Shown here piece by piece: positions 1 through 12,174 of a DNA stretch of 51,380 bases. The notes under the pieces are model-generated. The model worked only from the letters and a program-made list of their open reading frames with translations. It did not search any database and was not told where the DNA came from. The translations under genes were made by a program, and so were the position numbers. Source of the DNA: Tubiluchus corallicola (lineage: Eukaryota; Priapulida; Priapulimorpha; Priapulimorphida; Tubiluchidae); the NCBI GenBank assembly GCA_030141605.1, contig JAQGDQ010001261.1, positions 1 to 51,380 on the forward strand, in the 5' to 3' direction. The stretch's first letter is position 1; each line of letters begins with the position of its first letter.

Positions 1-215
1 GCTTTTCGTCAGCCAATGAACGATGCCACTAGTGGTTAATCGGCGTTCAAAATGGGAGGACCAAAGTGTAAATGATCGCGAGTTTAAAATGATTTTACTA
101 ATTATAGGAGGCACTAATTATTGCACTTTTATACTAAATCTTTCTGTCATTTTTTGGCCACACTGAAACGAAAGCTTGGCTTCTCCTTTAATATGTGTTC
201 GTGTTATGCTTCCTA
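1..215. repeat. Interspersed repeat R1, copy 1
   Basis: This stretch aligns with 5454-5700: both share a segment reading roughly AAATGATCGnGAnTTTA, then a TTTTACTAATTA block, a GCACT-TAT block and a CTAAATC-TTCTG block, with scattered differences. No long open frame or clear terminal repeat was seen. It may continue upstream of the window. The family is unknown; it could be a decayed transposon. Confidence 0.5.
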
Positions 216-375
216 TGTTAGTTTCAGTCTAAGTTTACATGCCACGTGGAATCTGTTTCTCTATTCGCTGTGTAACTTGAGTTCAGGGTATCAGTTGAAA
301 AGTGAGTGAACTATTGCTAATCTGGTAAATTAATTTCATTTATAATACTCATTTCAATTTTGAAATACTATCATT

Positions 376-908
376 CATGGGTTGCCAACCTTGGTGTCGC
401 AACCCCATTTGGGGTCGCAAAGCACTTCTAAGTGAGGTCGTGGGCTAATCTAAAAACTATTTTTAAAAAAATGTTGTTCTCATGAAAAGTGTGTAAGTAG
501 GTCTTGTTTCCTGTGTCTCTCATTACATATCTTGTTCTGGAAAGTGAAACAGGGTTTTCCCACTCTAAATGCTATGTACCAGTGCTTGATTTTCTGGGAA
601 AATGAAAATGCGCGTTGTTCTGTACAGTGTGCACCGCCCGAAAGCGAGTCACTGTTCATTTTATGTCGGATCTCCTTTGATACGTGTTGCATTGCAGTAC
701 TGGTCACTGGGAAACAGGTGCAACAATCACATTAATGAATTAAAGAAACAATCACTCATTGTTCAATAATTTCTTGAATAGTAAGTTAAAAAATGCGTAC
801 CAAAATGATGTGTAATAGTATAATATGTGATTATGTTCCTCGTGGGGTCGTTATATGGTGCAGGGTTCTGGAAAGGGGTCACTGTCAACAAAAGATTGGG
901 AACCACTG
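376..908. mobile_element. hAT-like MITE (non-autonomous DNA transposon)
   Basis: A 533-bp element begins CATGGGTTGCCAACC and ends GGGAACCACTG, which are imperfect inverted repeats of the common hAT end CAGTGGTTCCCAA. The 8-bp flanks CTATCATT (368-375) and CTTTAATT (909-916) match at 6 of 8 positions, as expected for an old hAT target-site duplication. There is no transposase frame. It sits upstream of the first visible exon of the coiled-coil gene. Confidence 0.65.
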
Positions 909-1179
909 CTTTAATTGATTCAAATGACTCAAACCATGTTGGAAAAACTGATTTCGGTAAAACAGATTGGGGCCATTAATAAATTATTGCAGATATTTAT
1001 TCCGTAACCTAATTTTAGAAGCTGATTAGCCATAGAAGATTTTCAGTATACATTTTCCAGGAAATTATCTATTTTGCAGGTTCCACATTAATTAAAAGAT
1101 TGAATTATTTTTTATCTGAAATATTCATTTATATTCTTATCTCCTTAAATGAATAGGTATCTTAGATATTTGATTACAG

Positions 1180-4100
1180 GTTACGAGAGCAAATGGTTGA
1201 AGAGATTTATAAACTTGCTACGGAGTTTAGAGTGGTTACCTTCCAACACTTGTCCCAAACCATCGAGAGAGCAATACTGGAAAACATTGCTCTACACAAT
1301 CAGCTGAGTAAGTTTCTTTATTAAATTTTCTGCTGTCTTGTGTTTAGATGATAACATTAACCTCATATATTTTCGTTTGGATGATTTCAAAGTGAAGTTG
1401 AACGCAAGTGTTTTAGGTACTTTTATTTTCTGACTAAAAGCGACTAATGTTCACTAATAATGTCAGTGTTAGGTAGATGTGCAATTAGAACGTCAGAGTT
1501 TCACTCATAATGTCAATGTTAGGTAGATGTGCAAATAGAACATCAGAGTTTCACTAATAATGTCAATGTTAGGTAGATGTGCATTTAGAACATCGAAGTT
1601 TCACTAATAATGTCAATGTTAGGTAGATGTACAATTAGAACATCAGAGTTTTGCTAATAATGTCAATGTTAGGTAGATGTGCAATTAGAACATCAGAGTT
1701 TCACTAATAATGTCAATGTTAGGTAGAGGTGCATTTCGAACATCAGAATTTCACTAATAATGTCAATGTTAGGTAGATGTACAATTAGAACATCAGAGTT
1801 TCACTAATAATGTCAATGTTAGGTACATGTGCAATTAGAACATCAGAGCATCACTAATAATATCAATGTTAGGTAGATGTGCATTTAGAACATCAGAGTT
1901 TTACTAATAATGTCATTGTTAGGTAGATGTGCATTTAGAACATCAGAGCTTCACTAATAATATCAATGTTAGGTAGATGTGCAATTAGAACATCAGAGTG
2001 TCACTAATAATATCAATGTTAGGTAGATGTACAATTAGAACATCAGCGTTTCGCTAATAATGTCAATGTTAGGTAGATGTGCAATTAGAACATCAGAGTT
2101 TCACTAATAATGTCAATGTTAGGTTGAGGTGCATTTAGAACATCAGAATGTCACTAATAATGTCAATGTTAGGTAGATGTGCAATTAGAACATCAGAGTT
2201 TCACTAATAATGTCAATGTTAGGTAGATGTGCAATTAGAACATCAGAGCGTCACTAATAATATCAATGTTAGGTAGAAGTGCATTTAGAACATCAGAGTT
2301 TCACTAATAATGTCATTGTTAGGTAGATGTGCATTTAGAACATCAGAGTTTCACTAATAATATCAATGTTAGGTAGATGTGCAATTAGAACACCAGAGCG
2401 TCACTAATAATATCAATGTTAGGTAGATGTACAATTACAACATCAGAGTTTCACTAATAATGTCATTGTTAGGTAGATGTGCATTTAGAACATCAGAGCT
2501 TCACTAATAATATCAATGTTAGGTAGATGTGCATTTAGAACATCAGAGTTTCACTAATAATGTCAATGTTAGGTAGATGTGCAATTAGAACATCAGAGTT
2601 TCACTAATAATGTCAATGTTAGGTAGATGTGCATTTAGAACATCAGAGCTTCACTAATAATGTCATTGTTAGGTAGAGGTGCATTTAGAACATCAGAGCT
2701 TCACCAATAATGTCAATGTTAGGTGAGGTGCATTTAGAACATCAGAGCTTCACTAATAATGTCAATGTTAGACGGATATGCAATTAGAACATCGGAGGGT
2801 TCTTCAGTTGAACATAGTATATTTCGCACAGTGCGTTATATTATAATTTACCAAGCTGTGTGTTTAGCGACTAGTTAAGCATCATTGAGCCTGGTCAGTA
2901 AATGTTGGCCAGGAAAATTGCTTTTGCGTATTATAACCTGAGCTGCTGCCCCAAATATTTGCCTGTTGAGGAAAAGATGAATGTGGGAAGGAAACTTCTG
3001 CTGGTTCAACTTGGAAGATTGGCCTTGAGAAGGAGCTACCTAGGTTCCATTCCTGCCACAAGCATCTACATTAAGTAAGCCTTGACTGAGTGTTTGATCT
3101 TAGTTTGCAGTGCAGGGCACTGAACCAAATTAAAAAATGTTAAAGATAATATTTTTCTGTAATTTTTCTGAAATTTTGAACAAATATTGCCTGTAATCCT
3201 AAAACCTTATAGTACACAAGTTAGCTATTTGTGCTTCATTTTTTTATTTTAGAGAATCCACTAAAGCACAAAAACATGTTAACGCAGCTCTAGGTTAATT
3301 TTTTCAAAGTATAAAAGCGTTTAATTTGAAAATGAAACGCATGACTTGGAATTTTATTTATGATCAATCAATTACTAGTCCATCATCAGTCCACTATCAG
3401 TTATAATTGATAATTTGTTCTTCCAGATTTTGTGTCAGAAACTGCGGAAGACTTACTTCGACAGAAAGACGACCTGAAAGAAAAGCAGAAAGAACATTTG
3501 AATCTTGTAGAAATTCTTGAGTCAAACGAACAAAATCTGACAACTAAAAACATGAGTCACACTAAGGTGCACAATGCTTTATTTTGTTAAAAATTCTCAT
3601 TATTTTGAAATTGATAGTGCATTGATGTATTGGTGCATCGTCATATCTTTTATTATGGTTTGTGTATCGTGTAAATGCACTCGTGTTGTGATAATCTGAG
3701 TCAACGATATTTTACCTAGCTAACATGCGCTTGACCGTATGCCGATAAAAACCATTTTAAGTCATTCAAGTTGTAGCTGTGGAGTGTACTGTAGATACCT
3801 CTCAATCAGCGCAGTGAGCCGTAGTTGACTTCACAGCCTTAGCTAGCAGCCAAAGTGGTTGAAAACACAAGGTGCTTAATCTGTAGTAGGTTAATTACAT
3901 TGTCTGCATATTAATTTGTGAATTATGGCAAACGTGAATCAGAAAATGCTCAAAACAATTTTTAAACCTAAGGTATTGACATGTTTTGCTTTTCTGGTGG
4001 CTTAGAATGCAAACAATGGCCTACATATTACTCAAGTAATAAATAAAAATCCAGCTTGTCCAGTTATCCTAAAAGTGTTGATTGATAAATATGTTTAGCA

Positions 4101-7100
4101 TTTATAGTCAACAGCTTCATCTGGTTTTTTATGATGCCTGCAAACATTAACTTACGCGTGTTTTGATGCATTTCGTGTCGTGAGGTTAGTATCGTGATAT
4201 GTATCGTATCGTGATTTAAGTATACAGGTAAGAGATGTTCCACTGTGTCCTAAGTAGCTGTGAGTTCAATTCTGTAACAGATGAAGCATATATAAAGACA
4301 TATGTGTAAATTGGAAAGAACATTTGTTCGTTGTTTTAGGTTATAAGCATTCTAGTAGAAAAGAACAAGGAACAGAAACGTGATATTGATCACTTGCTGA
4401 GAAAGGACAGCGAATTTGACAAGGTATTTAGCGAGAATTTTACACTGAAGAGCAAATTGTCCATCGCAAAAACTGAACGGGATGCCTTGGAGGAATGCAT
4501 TACTCGTGGTAAAATGAAAGAACTTCAGGATTCACTTCAAATAGCCATGAAAGAAAGAGATGAAATTGAGAAAATTTTGTTGTCTGCAGCTCATACTGTA
4601 AGAGATGCCGTGATGAATGAGGTAATTCTACTAAATTAATTCTACTTAATTAAAGATGCTCTTGGTCAGTACATTTAATAGGTGTTGACGCACATTTTTA
4701 TGCTTAGTAACATGTCTTTTCGCACACATGCCTCTATACAGTAATTACCGTTGATTGCTTAAGCAATCTGTGAGAACCTACATGAATCTGTGTGAAAGGT
4801 GCTGCTGATAATTTCTGGAGCTGTGAAAATTATGTGAAATTATCTGGAATTCTTTTAAGTTGTAATTGCCATAATTTTTTGTCCTGTAAGACTGGTTGAA
4901 GCCAATACACAATACGCAGCATGCTATCATGGTCTGCAGCATGGAATGATGTCTGATGATGCATAAAATTGCTGCTCTTTGTCTGGTGTAGCATTGTGTC
5001 TTGTTATTTGCTGTTCTATGAAATTTACATGGTATTGTATGCCGATGATGTCATGCGCAATGTTTCATGTTACCACTTGTTCCTTTGGTAAAGGAAAGAA
5101 CAAGTCAACCAGTATGTTGGGTTTATGTTACTGTTATCGCTTAAACTTAGGGAAATATAACAAAGAAATTTGCAAAAAAACGTTTATAAAGCATAAATTT
5201 AAAATATACCACCGCTGAATAGAAATTTTCAGGCATGATGGTTGTCGCCATTCACTTGAAAACTATGACGTAACTGGGAGACTTCGCGACTCTCCGAGAA
5301 GCACGTCGTGGCTTTCCGTAAGCACATGCTGCTTAAATTAATTCAAACTTCTACGGCTTACCTAATGTTCACGCCACGCGAAAATATTACAAAATCAGTC
5401 ATCTATTATTTTTGGTAAAAATTTATTATACTTTTGACGAAGATTAACAGTGCGCTACTTTTCTTCAGACGAATGACGTCTTTGGAAGAAGAATGAGCAT
5501 TGAAAATGGCAGCGTCCAAACATGAAATGATCGTGACTTTACTAATTACGCCGGGCACTTATCACATTTTTATTACTAAATCCTTCTGACATTTTTCGCG
5601 AACATTGAAATAAGCCGAACTTCCCAGAAGACTTGGACTTTCCTTTAGCCTTTCATGCCGCCACAGTTACTTGCAGTAGCTGTGGGAAATTCATGTATTG
5701 TCTCATGATGCACATTTTACTGATCAAGTCATTATGTAGTATCTTTATTAGCTACTTTTTAAAGCCAGGTTTTCAGTGTTACTAGCATACAGTTGCCATA
5801 GTGCAAGTAACAATGCCATAGATATGGTTTGTGTAGATCAAAGATCTCGGTGATTGCTTTGGCATGTTCTGCATTCTAGACTGTCTTGCGGCGCTATTAC
5901 ACTTTCGCACCGCCTAGCTTTTTATAGGTTATTACTCGTAAGTCATCATTCTATTATTCTTACGTCATCAGTGAATGTTTCCGCTAATCTAATTGTAATT
6001 TAATAATATATTTAGGTATAATTACCAATAATTACGCTGTATTCACAGTTCTACGCCTATACAGGGCGTATCGCCATCTTGTTTGTGTGTGTAGTCACGT
6101 GACAAATTTCGTACTAGTTTATGCATTATCAGGGCCTAGCTTAAAAGGCACGTGACACACTTTCATCTTCACCGCATTTACGAAATAAAGAAAAAACCTT
6201 TACTTTTTTTATAATCTAATAGTAATAATACTACAGTAATAAATAAAATTAATGATAAATAACTGTAGTGGTCCAAAATAATTTCCTGCGGTACGATACA
6301 AACTTCCGTAGCTGCAACCCTAATAATCATAAATTATGCGAAGAAACCAAAAATACAGGTTAAGGGCCACATACGTCATTGCGCGAGAGCGATTGCGCAT
6401 CAGTGATGTAAACACGGTTATTCACGTGCAGCTTTTAATGGCGGCTGTAGGTAAGTAATGCATGATTTTAATCTGGACTTATAAAGCGCAAGAAGCAATA
6501 ATATTATGGGAATATGGTGTATATTACTCCTGTTGGTCTGCTTTCTGGCCTGCAGGCGTGAAAACAACCAATAGGCCAGGAAAAGCTAGGCGGTGCGAAA
6601 GTGTAATAGCGCCCTGTCTTGCTGTTCTGATCTTCTTTGTTTAAGTTCCTAATTCATTTAATAAATACTACTTCATTATGCACGCATTCGTCTGGTTGCT
6701 AATATTATTGTAGCGTGTAACAGTGCACTGTTTGCATGCTACTGATTCTTGAACACATAGATTCATCAAACCTGCTTGAGATATCTGTTTTGTTATTATT
6801 TATGTTGTTGTCATCAAACTGCATTACATGTCTATTGTATGATGTAGGAAAGGCGACACGATTCCGAGGCTTCTATTGCGATGCTTCACGATGTATTTCG
6901 AATCTTAAATGATGCCGCTTGTGCATGTATTGGCTCAAGTGCTGCCACGGTACCAAAGTAAATGTTTGTTCAATTTGTGTATTTTTCCTAGGCCTTTTGA
7001 AACTAATAAGAGGTCACATTCCTGCTTCTCTTTTATTCTAAAGACTAATGAACATACTAAACTTATTAGCAAATCTGTAAACCAAAACTGTCCATAAGTC

Positions 7101-10100
7101 GGCATGGTTAAATCTACGTTATGATGTTTCAAAATTGAATGCACCTGGGGCGTATCAAGACACCCTAGGCTGATAGATCTGTCCCACCCATCTGTTTTGT
7201 GAATTGATTATATTGAGCTGAACAATTAAACAATTACTTGTGCTGTATATGATTAATCTAGTTTGTATATAGTACTTGTTAATTGCGTGTATATGAATCG
7301 CCTCTTATATATGAGCAGAATGGGCAACTGTTTGTTGTGTAGTACCTTGTACTCATTCATTATGTGGTACTTATATAGCAGCTAGTCTAAGTAACTGCTT
7401 GTGGTGTGTTATGAACGGATACACAATTTCCGAGGACAATAAGAATTTTTTTAAATTGAGCCCCTAAAATGTGGCGTCCCTCAAACTTTGGCACCCTAGG
7501 CTACAGCCTAGTTAGCCTGTTGGTTAATGTGCCCCAGAATGCGCCAAAAATTTTGACAATTGTCAATTTTTTGTTTTTTGAAAACAAATGCTAATAATGT
7601 CCGTCTTTATATTCTAGCGTCAAATTAGCTAGAAAATGTTCAAAAAATACTAATTCTATAACTTACCCACTTTCCTGGTTAGAAATTGGTATTGCAATTG
7701 TAAAAAAACTCCTATTTTTAAACTCTGGTAGTAGCTCGTGGAAGCAGTCATTTTGCTTTGGGTTTTTTCTGTTGCCAAGCCCAGATCTTCATCAGGAAGA
7801 CCCATCTACTGGTTTTAAATATGACTTCAGTCCGTTCTTTCAAATTCCGTAGCAGTTACTAAGTGTTTTGTGGAAACGCGACAAAAACAATGGCAAACTT
7901 TAACAGAGATTTTCTCAAGGTTATGTTTTTCAGTTCGCAGCGTGCACCGCAACTTCAACGTGGATTATCTCAGCTTAGAAATAACATAGAGCAATGAGCT
8001 TCTTATCAAAATGATCCTCATAAAATAGAGATTCAGGATATGTGAATAACTAAAAAAGTTTAATAGCCGACTTATGGACGATTTGGCTATGCAAGTACAC
8101 AAATTAATAAGTGAATAATATTAAATTTGTTTGTAGTGGAAATTATGTAACGATTTAATTGTTTCACAACAGAAAAGAACTTATTGCAGGCATGGTGTAA
8201 TTTTATAAGAACTCTAAAATTTGTACGAACTTTGTCAAGTTGTTTTGGATTACTTTCACCTATTTACCCATTTTAATATCTGGACGGAATTCACTTGAAA
8301 TTAATAAATAATTTTGCTAAGGTGATAAAAACTAGTTTTTAAATTGCTTTGATGAACGCATGTCAGCTTCTTTTCCCGCTGTGAGTGTCTTTCAAATAGT
8401 TTACTTTAGTTATCATCATTCAACATTAAATGTTTTAGGTTGTCATCTCATGAAAAACAAGCCGCTGTTTCCTCATACAGTTTTACACCCGAGATTTCAA
8501 TTACGACAAGCTGCGAAAGAACTACTGATGCCGAGAGCTCAGAATTTTTTATAGACGAAAGTACAGGAATGGAAAACTTGTTACCTCAAAAACCAAGTGA
8601 CGAATCAGATAGCAAACAAAGGGTAATTAAGTCTATAGTATGTGTGCATGATTAGGACATGATACTGTTACAATTGGAAGAAAGTAAATTCTTGTATAAT
8701 GATCAGTGGCGGCTCGCAGTTAAAATTAGTGGGGGCGCTGCTTCAGAAAATTTTTAGCCATTGCTTTAATACTGTGTAAAATGTAACAAACGAAACATAA
8801 TTTTAATGTTGTATTTTGTAATTGTAATTTTTAACAAACAAGCTTGCACAAATTCATACATAAACTTGATAAAATCTTAAACAAAAAAGATTTTGACTTG
8901 TAAATAGCCCAAATTGTCACAATTCAAGAATATGCTGGTACATGGTTTTTAAGCACGTGATAACTGACAACAAAAAGTGTGAGCGACAGTACTTTCTCTA
9001 CCTAGCAGCAGATGCTAGCAGTGCAACGTACAGCGTGTTATCTCAGACATATGCGCATGACCACATGCGCACAACAGCCAAACACCACTGTGCTGGGCTG
9101 TGAAGCAAATTGTACTACCCTCATGTGCTCTGGTTCCGTACAAATATAAAGAAAGAACTAAAGAAAAAAGACTTATTACATTGACTATTATCGATAATAT
9201 CGAGTGAAAATAGGGGGCGTTGCAGTCCCACAGTACCTATACATGAGCCCTCACTGATAATGACTCCATGTTCGATCTAGTGACTGTAATATTTTTTCTT
9301 AGTGACTAAAATTTCCAGTAAGCTTCAATGCCAATTTTTGGCATTCTTCCAACCATTAAAACACCGTTTACCAAGTCGGTTATGATAGGAGGAATACCCA
9401 AAAAGTAATTAAACAATTTCCCAGAAACTTTCTGGTTTGAGCATGGGATAAAAAGAAGCCAATAAATTTTGGTGTTGATCTGAAACACCCTAGAAAAACG
9501 GGAAATAAAATCCATTATGTTCGGACTTTTTGTAAAACTTCAAGATGGTCTTGGAGGAAGCTCTATTATATGCCACATTTTTTCACTCGGACACTTGTTT
9601 ATTTCCGTTTTTAAACAGTACTCAAATACACATGTTAAAAACTACTTAGTTGCTCAAACCTGTTCTAGATTATTAACCCTACAGAACCGCACTGCTAACT
9701 GACTATATTTAGTGGCTGAAACAGATGTGCTATGGCTGCAAGACATTTTTGTCATAAATCCAGTAGCTTTAACTAATTGTCTTACTTGTCCACAAAACTT
9801 GAAAGTTATCAGATTGCTTATACGCACAACACTTTTAGCCATTACGTAATTTGACGTGGCACTTTTGCCTTATATAAACTGAGTGAAGGAAAGACGAAGT
9901 TGTGCTGTAATTAGCAACACAAATATGCTTGGCTTATCAGCATTAGAATCATCGTAGGCTGTTGTGTTTTGTTTCCCTCGGATGGCTGGTAGAGAAAACC
10001 AGAAAACACGTTGTCAAATTGAACAGGTTTATTGTGTAAGAATTCTACAACACACAAGTATGAAGGAACGCGAAATATACACAGTCAAGTGATAAGAAAG

Positions 10101-11073
10101 TAGCATGCGATAATCTGAGAATACGAGAATATGAGAACAAACTTGAGCGGCCAACTCCGCCTTATGTATCAGTCCACATGAACAATCACCAGAACAATCT
10201 AGAAACAACTACGCGTATCACGTATAGAAAGTTCTAGATGCTTCTGCAAGGTAAGAAGATTGGCTCTACTATACTATAGAACATTCTAGTGGATCTCCAC
10301 AACATAGGCCCACTTCATGATTCTGCAAACCGAGTACGCGTACGAAATATTTTTTATTTTGCCTGGGATGAAATCAAGGGACAAACTCGTCAATGTGCCC
10401 TAAAAGTACTCAAAGTGCATATACCTGAAATCAAATAATTTACTGGTGATGGAAAAGTTCTTGGACAAAGTGCAGTTTCTCTGGACTCAGCCATTCTTTT
10501 TTTACAGCAAGGTGTATAGTGAAGTGGTCATGTTTATATTATGCTTTCCTGCATATACTTGCATAAGTTCTCACTTGTTTTAACTTGCCACCCTGATTCT
10601 GGTTTTTTACTTCTTTGAGGGCGGATGTACTACATCCAAATGCGTCGAAGCCACTTCTGCCAAGTCAATGCCTCCCCCTCAGAGGGATATCTGTGGTAAT
10701 AAACTAGGTGCCGATTCTGCCACGTACGATAATTTTGAGATGCTGCCATTGAATGCTGCATTCTTGTTTACAAATTGCACAGACAACCCTTATAGATACA
10801 GATATATAGGTTAATGGAGTATCTTCTAATGATGATTTGCCAGCTTGTCAGTAGATGGCATTATGTGAGCAAAACACAAACCAAAAGTAATTACAGTGTA
10901 TAAGTTGATGCAAAATGCTTATCATTTTCATTTCCTTTCAGGTGATTTTTAGTATGGCTCAGAAAAAGCCCACGGAAATGGAAAAACATGATTTTCCGAG
11001 CGTAGCTGTAGTGAAAGAACTAAAAACAGACAACAAGTTAGAACTGGTGCAATCAGTAACAAAGAAAACTTGA
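1180..11073 (+). CDS. BBOF1/DUF4515-type coiled-coil protein, 3' six exons
   Basis: Exons joined by AG/GT borders and matching phases: 1180-1307, 3427-3566, 4340-4621, 6848-6957, 8439-8622, 10942-11073 (stop TGA). They encode about 325 C-terminal residues; earlier exons lie outside the window or were not found. The first exon carries an ATEFR...IERAILEN segment, followed by a long charged coiled coil with MSHTKVISILVEKNKEQ, a pattern I associate with basal body-orientation factor 1 (CCDC176) and DUF4515 proteins, which act at ciliary basal bodies. The last two exons are Ser/Thr/Glu-rich and look disordered. The donor after 3566 (GTGCAC) is weak. The phase of 8439 fits only if the previous exon uses the GTAAATG donor at 6958. 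The general family is fairly safe; the exact orthologue is inferred from motif memory, and CFAP157 or another ciliary coiled-coil protein is possible. Confidence 0.6.
1451..2798 (+). repeat. 50-bp satellite, about 27 units, with 400-bp higher-order period
   Basis: Units start every 50 bases from 1451 (TCACTAATAATGTCAATG, then AGGTAGATGTGC, then TTAGAACATCAGAG). One base is lost near 2724, and the last unit is degenerate. Variant bases recur every eight units: units 4, 12 and 20 carry ACAATTA, units 5 and 13 have a GCTAATAA start, units 6 and 14 have GAGGTGCATT, and units 10 and 18 have TGTCATTG. The array lies in an intron of the coiled-coil gene. Confidence 0.95.
2799..3426. other. Intron remainder after the satellite, no further feature
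   Basis: AT-rich intron sequence leading to the acceptor TTCTTCCAG at 3426. No open frame, repeat or transposon end was recognised here. The next intron (3567-4339) likewise shows nothing beyond its splice sites. Confidence 0.5.
5454..5700. repeat. Interspersed repeat R1, copy 2
   Basis: Diverged second copy of the repeat at 1-215, in the same orientation, within the third intron of the coiled-coil gene. Shared blocks include GAAAATGG, AAATGATCG and TTTACTAATTA followed by a CTAAATCCTTCTG-like segment. The rest of 4622-5889 shows no gene or other feature I can support. Confidence 0.5.
5890..6613. mobile_element. Mutator-like (MULE) non-autonomous element
   Basis: The two ends are identical 33-bp inverted repeats (5890-5922 and 6581-6613) starting GGCGCTATTACACTTTCGC. 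They are flanked by a perfect 9-bp direct repeat CTGTCTTGC at 5881-5889 and 6614-6622. A 9-bp duplication with long perfect inverted ends is the hallmark of Mutator-like elements. The 724-bp interior has no transposase, but carries two ATGGCG starts facing outward (minus strand at 6077, plus strand at 6438) with a CACGTG box on the inner side of each. The identity of the ends suggests recent insertion. It lies in an intron of the coiled-coil gene. Confidence 0.9.
7071..8099. mobile_element. Inverted-repeat element R2, copy 1 (interrupted)
   Basis: Aligned along its length with 37473-38125. Its start (CCAAAACTGTCCATAAGTC) and its end are imperfect inverted repeats sharing GTCCATAAGTCGGC, so it is probably a non-autonomous DNA transposon. 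No coding frame is present. This copy is split by a separate 393-bp insertion at 7145-7537; copy 2 has no insertion at that point. It lies in an intron of the coiled-coil gene. Confidence 0.65.
7145..7537. mobile_element. hAT-like MITE nested inside R2
   Basis: Ends are CTGGGGC and GCCCCAG. They are flanked by AATGCAC (7138-7144) and AATGCGC (7538-7544), a near-perfect target duplication. The interior is homologous to 15357-15774, sharing CCCTAGGCTGATAG near the start and TTGGTTAAT near the end. R2 copy 2 preserves the uninterrupted site, which shows directly that this is an insertion. Confidence 0.75.
8704..9256. mobile_element. hAT-like MITE, CAGTGGCGGCTCG family, copy 1
   Basis: Begins CAGTGGCGGCTCG and ends GAGCCCTCACTG. 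It is flanked by ATAATGAT (8696-8703) and ATAATGAC (9257-9264), 7 of 8 identical, matching hAT 8-bp duplications. A second copy with the same ends is at 22789-23397. No transposase frame is present. It lies in the last visible intron of the coiled-coil gene. Confidence 0.85.
9960..10304 (-). mobile_element. Solo LTR of a retrotransposon
   Basis: A 345-bp segment starts TGTTGTG and ends CACAACA, and is flanked on both sides by the perfect 5-bp repeat TAGGC (9955-9959 and 10305-10309). This is the structure left by recombination between two LTRs. On the minus strand a polyadenylation-type AATAAA appears (plus-strand TTTATT near 10028), suggesting minus orientation. It is unrelated in sequence to the Gypsy LTR at 43434. 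Confidence 0.8.
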
Positions 11074-11706
11074 TATTTTTTAACTCTTGTTCATTCTTTA
11101 CTATGTATTTTATTATTGCATTTTAAATACAAGTTGGATAAGTATCAATACACGTATTAATGAGTTAAAAAATACGGAATATCTATGCTGGTGACATCGA
11201 CGCAGTGGAACTTGGACATAAGGCAACTTTTGAATATGAACTACTGTCAACAAAATAATTTCCGAAGCTGGATTAAATGCAAATTGCGTTGTTTGAAGAT
11301 TAACTGTGGCCTCTCGGCCATAAACGCGCTTCTTACTGACGTGCTACAGTGGGCACAGAAGCTGTTTTCACAATGTTAGCTATTTTCTATTGGGTTAAGA
11401 TATTATGAAAGTGTCTTATCTCTGTGATTTGTGTAGCCTGTACGTGTATATAGGTCATTAATGTTAAGCAATCCATGGCTTCCAATAGATGGAACTGGAA
11501 TGTTATAACAGATTTGGTGTGAGAGTTTATATGCATCTTCAGTGTTCTTTATTCTTGCAAATAACAATCAATGATGACTTACACTTGTATCTATTTTTGT
11601 CTGATGTCTATTGAACCATCCGATCACCACAATTTTTCTTAGTTGATTAGCTTTTCAGTTTTTTCTTACGTGTAGTTCAGCATTGGATGGCCACTCTACT
11701 AAAGTA

Positions 11707-12172
11707 CAGTCAACCGCTGATATAAGAGACCGGAAAAAAACGTCCCTCATGTCCGTTATAGCCGGAGTTGAGTCAGACCGAGGGAGTATCTAGACCTGTA
11801 CTTTTACCCATGATTTTATGGATTATTGCTGCACATTCAGTGCAAACGGTATGTAGGAAGCTCCTTCAGTGATGCGAGATGTATCAGACCGCAGAAACCG
11901 ACCTGCCAGTTGCGAAAAATTGAGATTAAAAATCGATCAATTTCGCTTTGATGCATATAATGGTCCCTTATATGCAAGATAATTTACCTGGGTTTCTATT
12001 AAGCGGGACCTGAAGATATTGTCTCTTATAACCGAAAGTCCCTTATATCCGAGTACTTTATATACGAAGCTTTTTACAAGGAAAAATGTTACAAAAAATC
12101 GGGACCGGTGTTGGTGGTCCCTTATAAGCGAGTGTCCCTTGTAAGCGAGTACCTTATACCTGAAGTTGACTG
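11707..12172. mobile_element. pogo/Tigger-like MITE, copy 1
   Basis: Starts CAGTCAACC and ends GTTGACTG, with TA on each side (11705-11706, 12173-12174), as in Tc1/mariner/pogo insertions. Internally it repeats TATAAG/CCTTATA-type blocks. A related copy is at 34074-34671. No transposase frame was seen. It lies between the coiled-coil gene and the PstS-like gene. Confidence 0.75.
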
Positions 12173-12174
12173 TA

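Noticed and set aside
121-309. 62-codon frame at the left edge
   Set aside because: Lies in interspersed repeat R1 and starts with a non-ATG codon.
1451-2798. CRISPR-like array
   Set aside because: Units are adjacent 50-bp monomers with no distinct spacers, in a eukaryotic intron; it is a satellite.
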